DNA of 64,000 nt, taken from positions 1,860,001 to 1,924,000 of the forward strand of contig NZ_CP133133.1 in NCBI RefSeq assembly GCF_030908625.1, read 5' to 3'. Each line of letters starts with the position of its first letter. Position 1 is the first letter of the stretch. Of the stretch, positions 44,501 through 51,800 are shown in pieces. The stretch comes from Paludicola sp. MB14-C6 (GTDB taxonomy: Bacteria; Bacillota; Clostridia; Oscillospirales; Ruminococcaceae). Made by a program: the position numbers and the translations under genes. Below the pieces are notes generated by a model. It did not search any database. It was given only the letters and a program-made list of their open reading frames with translations, and was not told the DNA's origin.

Positions 44501-46204
44501 CAACTTTCATCTAATGGAAAATTAAAAGAGATCATATTAACAGGTTGTACTAGTTTAAAAGCTGTGTCTTTTGCCAATTCAACATTGGAAAAAATCACTT
44601 GTGAAGATGCAACTAAATTAACTAATATGGTTTCTTTAAATATGACAAATGCAAAATTTGATATGTCAGAAGGTACACCTGAAAGAGCTTTTGCAGAAGC
44701 TATAGCAAAACAAGGCGATGGGGGAAAAGATATCATATTAAAATCTAATGTGATATCTAATTTAGCAAAGGGCATGACAATTCAACCAAATTCTACAATG
44801 AAGAATGGTAATTATTTATTTGATGGCAAATTAAAATATTTTGAAGTAACGCAGCCACTTCCAACAGAGGCAGTAATTAAATTCGATTCTGCACAAGAAA
44901 TTTTATCATGGAAGTTAATAAATTACTCTTATGGACGTTTTGGCTTAGCTGATTTTGAAGTACAGTGTTCTAGTGATGGGGTATCATGGCAAACATTAGG
45001 GCAGCCAGTTGTAAAAAATAGAGATGATATAGTTGAACAAAGCATTACGAATCCAGTAGCTGCACTATATTACAAGCTCATTGCAAAGAAGACAATGTCG
45101 GCAGGATCTGAGGTTAGAGAATTTGAGCTATATGGCTTTGCAAATGATACCTATAAAGCAGGAGTAGATTATTCAAACCAAAGTCCGGTACTGTATTCAA
45201 AACCGGCATCAAAAGCAATAATACAAAAAGGTGAAGGCGAATTTGATGTAAGAAAGCTTGCAGCAACATATGAAACAATCAGAGGTACAAATTATACAAC
45301 ATTAAAAGGACAAAGTTTTATTAACCCATCATTTGACATTGATAAACAATGTGCAATTGATACAGGATTATTTGCAAAAGTAATCAATAAAACAGATAAT
45401 AGCGTATCTTATAATAAAATTGATACTTCAAATGACGCTACATACACTGTAGAATTAACTACATTCAATGTTCCAGAGGTAAATGGTAAGAAATTAGGAA
45501 CAGTAACTGTGATAGTTGGTAAAGGTTCTCCAGTTATCATTCCAACAGAACCAACATTAACTGAAAAAGTGATTTCTTCAATTAACGACGGAACAAATAG
45601 TAATGTAACAGTTGATTTAGCGAAACCTGAAACAATCAGCAAGGATATCTTAAAGGCTGCAAAAGAGCAAAAGAAAACAGTAACCTTTAACGTCGTTGAT
45701 TCAAACGGTAAACTACAATATTCATGGACAATTGACGGAAAGAATGTTAATGAGATTAAAGACGTTAACCTTGAATTAAAAGTTTCTGAAATGAAAGCAA
45801 ATGCAAATATACAAAAAGCTGCAAACAACGAAAATGGCTTAGTTTTATCATTTAGCCATAGTGGCAGTCTACCAGCAAATACACAAGTAAAAGTATATGT
45901 TGGAGATCAATTTAAAGATAGAGATAAGCTATCCTTCTACTACTTCAATGAAACAAAAGGACAATTAGAGAAGATAGCAGATGAAATCGTTGTCAAAGAT
46001 GGTTATGCAACAGTAACAATCAACCATTGCTCTGATTATGTATTAACAAAAACAGAAATCAAAGCAACAACTCCAGCAAAACCAACACCAAATACAAAGA
46101 ACCCTCAAACAGGTGACAATGCACCGAAAATCCCATTTGTATTTGTAGTGTTATCCGGAATTATGCTAGCTGGCATTTCAAAAAAATCTAAGAAAACTCG
46201 CTAA
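41522..46204 (+). CDS. wall-anchored GH85 endo-beta-N-acetylglucosaminidase (ENGase 1)
   Basis: Secreted enzyme that cuts the chitobiose core of N-glycans. A signal peptide (about residues 1-32) is followed by the GH85 domain (about 80-420): FNYWQYMDYYGTWNG, AHKNGVGSLAVIGF, and the catalytic Asn/Glu pair in DGYFINEEDP (N249 and E251). Then come a galactose-binding-like region, a fibronectin-type III-like domain (PAKPTGLKI...), a leucine-rich-type stretch (LTNLETLNLANCTNLE), an F5/8C-like region (LFDGKLKYFEV... EVREFELYGF) and a domain that is shared with ENGase 2. The C-terminus has the sorting signal NPQTGD (1527-1532), a hydrophobic span and KKSKKTR. At 1560 aa it is large and multi-modular. 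The signal is N/SPxTG-like, as read by class B sortases. Confidence 0.9.
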   Translation: MNKKIKKATSVLLTVALSLSMLAADVNIVWARSKEDSDKLAGKTDYVYQKDLGDNQPWVHGYNPDRLLKWKPENDVYSDQNRARVPLQKRNSKFTATQARPNLTAEAQLSVISGNYQTGTDDGWNVGYHAKYGDEFSRYCFNYWQYMDYYGTWNGIFTEDMPKELLDIKTSSASIKYDYGVIYLPNPAYTNAAHKNGVGSLAVIGFSGGLDCDHPYREILEQDANGDFPVANKLIEISKYFGFDGYFINEEDPYITVQEVAKYKTFMKKLRDAGVYIQWYDAIDNSSGSKAYYNEFTTGNSPFIKEGNNNYANSIFLNYWWNNKKLEDSAKHAKSLGLDPLKTVFAGLECRDHFNQGYDIANNKDKNGQPMNGIAFIGSDMPADIGADIGGTYYERHKDENQWKIFERERIWWSGPNQDPTKTGRYNLMREDLGIKRSNWDGVADQIIEKSVINGSKFYTNFNTGHGLKYYVNGEVSNDREWNNINIQDILPSWQWWMDSTSKNKLKVDFNYGPKYDKGSIQTYTQVNPYRGGSSLVVSGKLDAENLLHLYKTDLNVKDTSKFSVTFKKTSTDNAIMKLGLIFKDAPNTVVKVDIPNTVTKSDKWITEQIDLSAYARKEIAAIGLVFDGASNAYQMNVGELKVTDGLNAKPAKPTGLKIDKAYTTNEMSISWNIEDYNNVKQYNVYADINGKETYMGGIYDCNYYIKSLKDAQGIVTIKVKAVGADGVESDAAEVSYDLSKIVQSIKVEPDVGLMNVSWTNPAKEYEKVEIAVNFDYSEDKQIYKITVPAKSGHAAIEIPYSDGRRYTVSISTLNNDGSTNNSSSFSGKLKDSYCEPYDPNLKPWKIDSSSVTLRAPNCRDWFKAYILENGKLNKSDYKLRGNHKLNRIPISDDGTVSIVLENFNGNLSKPTVLDCKSGGSTDTRAIDEKMFPDVVLFEAVKALAPTVDKLKDIKTLDLTGKAVTNLAGISALTNLETLNLANCTNLEMIRNGQLSSNGKLKEIILTGCTSLKAVSFANSTLEKITCEDATKLTNMVSLNMTNAKFDMSEGTPERAFAEAIAKQGDGGKDIILKSNVISNLAKGMTIQPNSTMKNGNYLFDGKLKYFEVTQPLPTEAVIKFDSAQEILSWKLINYSYGRFGLADFEVQCSSDGVSWQTLGQPVVKNRDDIVEQSITNPVAALYYKLIAKKTMSAGSEVREFELYGFANDTYKAGVDYSNQSPVLYSKPASKAIIQKGEGEFDVRKLAATYETIRGTNYTTLKGQSFINPSFDIDKQCAIDTGLFAKVINKTDNSVSYNKIDTSNDATYTVELTTFNVPEVNGKKLGTVTVIVGKGSPVIIPTEPTLTEKVISSINDGTNSNVTVDLAKPETISKDILKAAKEQKKTVTFNVVDSNGKLQYSWTIDGKNVNEIKDVNLELKVSEMKANANIQKAANNENGLVLSFSHSGSLPANTQVKVYVGDQFKDRDKLSFYYFNETKGQLEKIADEIVVKDGYATVTINHCSDYVLTKTEIKATTPAKPTPNTKNPQTGDNAPKIPFVFVVLSGIMLAGISKKSKKTR

Positions 46205-46240
46205 CTTCATTCCTTTTCATATCTAAAAAAGCACAAAGTG

Positions 46241-46284
46241 ATACAGCCCCAGCCTTTTCGTATTTGAAAAAGCTGGGGCTGTAT
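46241..46284 (+). terminator. terminator of the first GH85 gene
   Basis: Perfect stem ATACAGCCCCAGC / GCTGGGGCTGTAT, loop of 18 bases, followed by GCTATTT. A near-identical structure follows the second GH85 gene at 53955-53995. Confidence 0.75.
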
Positions 46285-46733
46285 GCTATTTAATTCTATT
46301 TTTATGGTTAGCATTTTCAACATTAAAATCGGAGATAAAATACGCATTACATAGATAATGGGAACTTTTCAGTTCATTTATAATGTTGTTTTCCATTTAC
46401 AAGACAGTATAAACTTTTATCGCATAATGTCTTTATGTCATCAGCTTTAGCATGGGACAAAAAGTCCCAGCGGATGAAATGATTGATGGATAGATGGATA
46501 TGATAAAAATAAAAAAATGCACTAATATATTAATTATCTAAACTAAAAGTATAGAAATAATATTATTCTTTTCGTACTGTAACGTACTTAAGTGGGTTAA
46601 TATATGTTGCACATTTTTTGGAGTACCCCTAAATAGAATAAAAAAAGTTTACGTTTTTCAGTACAGAAAAAATATGGAATGTATTTACAGGATGAAAACT
46701 ATGCTGTATGATAAGCGTAATGAGAGTTTTGAT

Positions 46734-46776
46734 AGTTGTACGCATTTGTGGGAATAAGCGTGCAACTTTCTTTTTT
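46734..46776 (+). terminator. terminator-like hairpin
   Basis: AGTTGTACGC / GCGTGCAACT (one mismatch) around a 14-base loop, followed by TTCTTTTTT. Confidence 0.6.
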
Positions 46777-46902
46777 ATATAACCTTTTACCCCTATTAAT
46801 ACAGTAAGGAGAGTATAGTTATTGTAGCCAAAGTCATTGTCGATGGTTACATAGTATTTCTTGTTAATCCATGCGTTGGATAATAAGGCTTTTATAGTAG
46901 TT

Positions 46903-46945
46903 ATAGCAGTATCAACGCATATATTTACATGTGCTGCTATTTTTT
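46903..46945 (+). terminator. terminator-like hairpin before the 47034 pseudogene
   Basis: ATAGCAG / CTGCTAT around a 24-base loop, followed by TTTTT. The loop is long, so a leader structure is also possible. Confidence 0.45.
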
Positions 46946-47033
46946 AAGGCTAGGAAAAGCTTTCTTTGAATGATGAGCAGAGCATTTAAGAATATAGCAA
47001 AAATTTATATATTATTGTGAAAGGAGCATAGTG

Positions 47034-47808
47034 ATGCTATTTAGAAACACACCGTCAATTACAAAATTAGCTGTAGATATCAACACAAAGGATATTCCTG
47101 CAATTAAATCAGCCAAGCTTGTGTTTGTTGATGGTAAAGGTTCGCTAGACATTCATTCTTTTTCTATAAGTGATTCCTATTATGGTAGTTGTTATATCTC
47201 GCAGATAACATTGAATAATATGCCACTTATTCAAATCAATTCTCCAGGTTGCCCTACATGTAACAGCATTTTAGCCACTGGATATGGAATTGCTAATGCA
47301 AAATGCAAGGAACTGAATGACATTCAGAAAAGTGTAAATGCGCCATTTGTCTCGTTAGACGATTCTATAACAGTTTTAACGCCTCTTTTTAGACTACTTA
47401 AGAGTGGGCTATATATTGTTGCAGATGTTGAATGTTATCCGACAGATGAAAATGAAAATTTCTTTTGGAACGTTGCGAATGAATTGGACGATTAACCATC
47501 GCAAGTGGGAAAACAAATATGTTGAGTCAGCAAGCTACTATCCGTCTGTTAATAAATATGCGAATATGATAGCTTCGGGAATTACGTGTGATGTATGGGT
47601 TGAAGATGAGGTCATTCAAACTTGTCTTACAAATCTGATTGATGAAAATCAGCAAAAGATGAAAGGAATTCTGTTTTTATTAAAAAAACAACATTACTCT
47701 AGATTAAAACAAGTTGCTATGTTATGCGTAAAGCAATTACCAAATTATAAGCTCAAACAGCAAGCATATAAAAACTTGGCAGAAATTAAAAATGATTCGG
47801 ATATTTAG
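47034..47808 (+). pseudogene. frameshifted gene of unknown function
   Basis: Two overlapping frames make one protein of about 255 residues. Frame 1 (47034-47495) ends ...NFFWNVANELDD, and the +1 frame continues HRKWENKYVESASYYPSVNKYANMIAS to 47808. The junction is near 47490, one base or two bases out of frame. The protein has a CPTC (CxxC) motif about a third along and no signal peptide. It is not recognised. An AAAGGAG ribosome binding site precedes ATG 47034. The same frame runs past the TAG at 47806 as AKFDLSKFVVELMLI, so the gene was longer and is broken twice. Confidence 0.6.
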
Positions 47809-47877
47809 GCGAAGTTCGACTTATCGAAATTTGTGGTCGAGTTAATGTTAATCAATTATATGAGAATGTTAAGAACA

Positions 47878-48036
47878 ATTCATAAGATAGCAAATGAAAT
47901 CATTGTAAAAGATGGTTATGCAACAGTAGCAATTAACCATTGCTCTGATTATGTATTAACAAAAACAGAAATCAAAGCAACATCAGAAAAACCAACACAA
48001 TCCGTAATGTATTTATTATCGACTCAGAGTAAATAA
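47878..48036 (+). pseudogene. fragment of a GH85-type C-terminal domain
   Basis: Bases 47878-47982 match the GH85 tail region at about 45963-46067: IANEIIVKDGYATVAINHCSDYVLTKTEIKAT against IADEIVVKDGYATVTINHCSDYVLTKTEIKAT. It then diverges before any sorting signal. It lies in the same frame as the end of the broken gene upstream, i.e. it was fused to it by recombination. It is debris of a further GH85-family tail. Confidence 0.75.
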
Positions 48037-48250
48037 TTCGTGTAATTTTAATCTATCCATTAACCAATGGAAAGAAGCATACCTGAAATACTACGTTTGC
48101 ATAAAGTATTATAAACAACCGACCGTGAAAAAGGTTGTAACTCCGGCAAACTGGATGCCAGATCTACCAGCATTGCTACCATCACCCAAAACATACAAAG
48201 AACTTCTAAAGCGACAAAACGATTCTCAAAGTCGTGGATTTATCTTATGA
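48029..48250 (+). pseudogene. short coding-like remnant, unrecognised
   Basis: A 73-codon open stretch without a start codon that reads VNNSCNFNLSINQWKEAYL ... KVVTPANWMPDLPALLPSP and ends KRQNDSQSRGFIL. The composition looks like the C-terminus of a real protein. I do not recognise the family. Confidence 0.3.
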
Positions 48251-48897
48251 GGGTTGGTTGGGTGTTATAAACAACTCCCATCAGCCACTAGATAATAACA
48301 AAGAACTCCGTTTTTTGATAGCTGAGTCCACTACCTTCTTGGTGGAGCGCTTTTTTTTTGAGTAAATTTTCATGAAAGAAAATTTGGTAATATGTTTTGA
48401 AAAAGTATTATAAATTGATTTTTTACGTAAAAAAATTGACGTTTTGTGCAATCGTTGTTTAAAATGAAAACTAGAACAAACACCTAATAATATGGCATTT
48501 ATTTAGTAAATTTATAAGTATATTATTAACTAATACATTGATATTTTAATTAAAAAACAGTTGAATATTAGTTAATTTATATGTAATATATACATATAGA
48601 AAAAATATATTAAAATTTATTAAATATATTGTTAATTAACTTAAATATATTTAATTGCTAATTATGAACTCAATAAGAATCGCGACAAATTTATATATTA
48701 AATTTTGTGAAAATCTTTTATTCACATTTTTATTATAATAAAAATGTGCACGAACACATATTAAGAGTTATCATATTAACTTTTTTAAGATTTAAGTTTT
48801 TTAGAAGTTTTATTGTATAAGTTATATCATTGTAGTATAAGGGATGATAAATTTAATTTTATTACCTTATGAAATATTTTAAAAGGAGAATAAATAA
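48251..48897 (+). other. 647-base AT-rich gap before the second GH85 gene
   Basis: Very AT-rich. A short hairpin with a run of Ts (TCCAC / GTGGA then GCGC and nine Ts, 48327-48359) would terminate whatever came before. A 26-base perfect palindrome lies at 48723-48748. The last 60 bases match the leader of the first GH85 gene. No gene seen. Confidence 0.5.
48723..48748. repeat. 26-bp perfect palindrome upstream of the second GH85 gene
   Basis: CACATTTTTATTA / TAATAAAAATGTG with no loop, 150 bases before the start codon. It could be a repressor operator. Confidence 0.6.
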
Positions 48898-51800
48898 ATG
48901 AAGCAAACACTGAAAAAAATAATGTCAATTATGCTATGTTGTACAATGGTTGTATCAATGATGACATGTTTTATACCAAGTGTAAGTGCAGCAACCGTAC
49001 CACCAAGTAGGACAATATTAAATGAAAATTATGCAAAGAAAAAATCGCTACAACCTTTGGGCAATTTTCTACAAGTAGATGAGTTGAAAAATTGGTCACC
49101 TGAAAAAGATCCTGACTCAAGATACAATAGGTCAAGTATACCACTTAAAAATAGGTATACTGGTCCTTTAGTGAATCCTAATGCATCTACAGATGCAAAA
49201 GTTTTGGCATTGTGTAACTCTACTAGTGAGTCCCAAGGTGTTGATACAGTTAATTCATATGCATTTAACTACTATCAATATTTAGATACTTTTAACTTTT
49301 GGGGTGGAACAAAAGGAAAAGGTGTTATATCTATCCCAACACCTGAACGTATAGATGCAGCACATAAAAATGGTGTAAAAGTTACAGGTACAGTATTTTT
49401 TCCATTTAAAGACCCTGAATTTGTAAATAAAGCGATGACTGATTTTGTACAATCTGTGTATGATGTGAATACGAGAAAAACAGTATACCCAGTTGCTGAT
49501 AAAATGTTTGAAATAGCAAAGTATTATGGCTTTGATGGATTTTTTATAAATCAAGAAACTAGTATTAGCATTGATTTAGCAAACAAACTCAGAAATATGA
49601 TGAAATACATACAGCAAAATAAACCGGAGGGTTTTGTTATTCAATGGTATGATTCAATGACAAGTGGAGGTTCAATAGTATATCAAGACTCTATTTCACA
49701 AGATAATATAAGTATGATCCAAGATGGAGATACTCGATATGCCGACGAAGCCTTTATAAACTTTAACTGGAGTGTTGAAAAAATAAACACGACAGTTGAA
49801 ACAATGACTAAAGCAGGTAGAAGTCCATTTGAGGCATATGCTTCATGGGAAAATATTCCTTATGAAGATTATAATAATCATCCGGGAAGATTAGATTATT
49901 TATTAGGTGAAGATAAGAAATTGAAAACATCTATTGGAATCTTAGGACCTAATATTACTTTATCTGGAGCAAATAGTCCTGAGGAGTTTACAAACATAAA
50001 TGAAGGAAAATTGTGGGTAGGTCCAACTTTTGATCCAACCGATACATCAACAAGAGATAATAAAGATAAATTTCCTGGATTTTCAAGTGCAATAGCTGAT
50101 AAAACTCCTATCCTTGGGACCGAATTTGTTACTCATTTTACAACAGGTAATGGATATAAATTTTATGAGGATGGCATTGTAACAGGAAAAAGAAATGGAT
50201 GGAGTAACTTTTCATTAACGGATATTATGCCTACATGGCGTTGGATAGTTGAGAGTAATGGTTCTAAATTGAAGCCTTCAATTGACTATGCTGATGCATA
50301 TTGGGGCGGTACTTCTTTAAAAGTTGAGGGAAATTTAGAAAGTGAAAATCCAAACCATATTAAATTATACAGTACTAAATTAGACATTAAAGATAACTCA
50401 AAATTAAGTATTACATACAAAACTCAGAATACAGGTACCATGAAAGTCGGTTTATGTTTTGGTGATAGCTATGATCAAACCAATTTTGAATTTTTTGATG
50501 TATCTAATGGTGTAAGTAAAAATGGTTGGACTACATCTGAAATTGATTTATCAGGACATTCAAATAAAACAGCAATTGCAATTTCAATGAAATTTGAAAG
50601 TAAATCAAATATATCTAATTACTCAGTTAATGTAGGTAGGATTGCAATTACTACGCAACAAAAAAATCCAGGCTTAATTGCAAAATCAAGTATTGATGAA
50701 ATTATGTTTCATGACTATAAAAGCGCAGAGGCAAGAATATATTGGTACGAAGCAGAAAATGCTGATTATTATGAGATACATCGTTTAAAAGCTGATGGAA
50801 GTAGAGAATTTGTTGGAGCTACTCCAAATACTGCTTTTTATCTAGCAAAATTTCAAAGGGAAGCAGAAGAAGATGCTTTCACGTTTGAAATTACACCTGT
50901 TACTTTTACGGGGGTAAAATCGAAACCTAGTATTATAAGATGTAAATGGTATGATCCGATAGACTCTTCTGAATCAATTCCTGAGAGTAAACCTATTAAC
51001 TTAGCTTTAAACAAGACAGTTACAAGTAATGTAAAATCTGAACCTAATCAAGAGCCGAAAAATATTGTTGATGGAATTATTACAGGAAGTAAATGGTGTG
51101 CAAATCCTGCAATGAATCAAAACCAAAGGCCGTCAGAACTTGCTCCACATGAAATTACAGTTGATTTAGGAAAAGAAACTCAAGTAGGAAGATGGGTAGT
51201 TTATAATGCAAATTGTCCAGATGGTAACGAGGGTTCTGGCTTTAATACAGTAAATTATAAGCTAAAATATTCTACTGATGGAGTAAACTTTGCAGATGCT
51301 GATGTAGTTTATAATAATAAATTGGATATTACAGATAGAAATCTTGAAACGCCTATAATCGCAAGATATGTAAAAATTTCTGTGACAAAAGATTGCATTT
51401 CTGATAATTGGGCAGCTACTCGTATATATGAGTTTGAATTGTATGCCGAAAAAAATGATTATCAATCTGAACCAGTTGATCCAATAAATATAACAGTAAA
51501 AAATAACGTTGGAACAAAAGATACAGCGAGATTTGATAAATTATCTCAAAGAACAACTGTAAAGCTTTATAATTCAATGGAGGCAACAACTCCTATTGCA
51601 GAAAAAAGTAATCAATCACTTTATGCAGGTCAACCAGATAATGATTACATAGCATTCGGTGAGTTTAACGACACGAAATCTTATATTAACTTAGGTTCAA
51701 ACGAGGGTAGATTATATTACTCTACTATATCAACTAACCCATATACAGGATTAACCGGAAGCGAAAGCGTAAGAAGAAGTGTACCTTTTTATGGAGAAGC

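Larger units (their letters stand above)
46205..47033 (+). other. 829-base gap after the first GH85 gene
   Basis: No gene found. Besides the GH85 terminator it holds GGGACAAAAAGTCCC (46454-46468), and a segment AACATTAAAATCGGAGATAA near 46320 that recurs near 54030 and 58350. Two further hairpins with T-runs lie at 46734-46776 and 46903-46945. Confidence 0.5.

Noticed and set aside
44170..44775. A 201-codon minus-strand frame in the first GH85 gene
   Set aside because: It is a composition shadow of the coding strand, with no start signal and no domain.
47404..47808. A separate 134-aa gene starting at 47404
   Set aside because: Its first 30 codons read the alternative frame of the upstream gene; from 47490 on it is the continuation of that gene after a frameshift.
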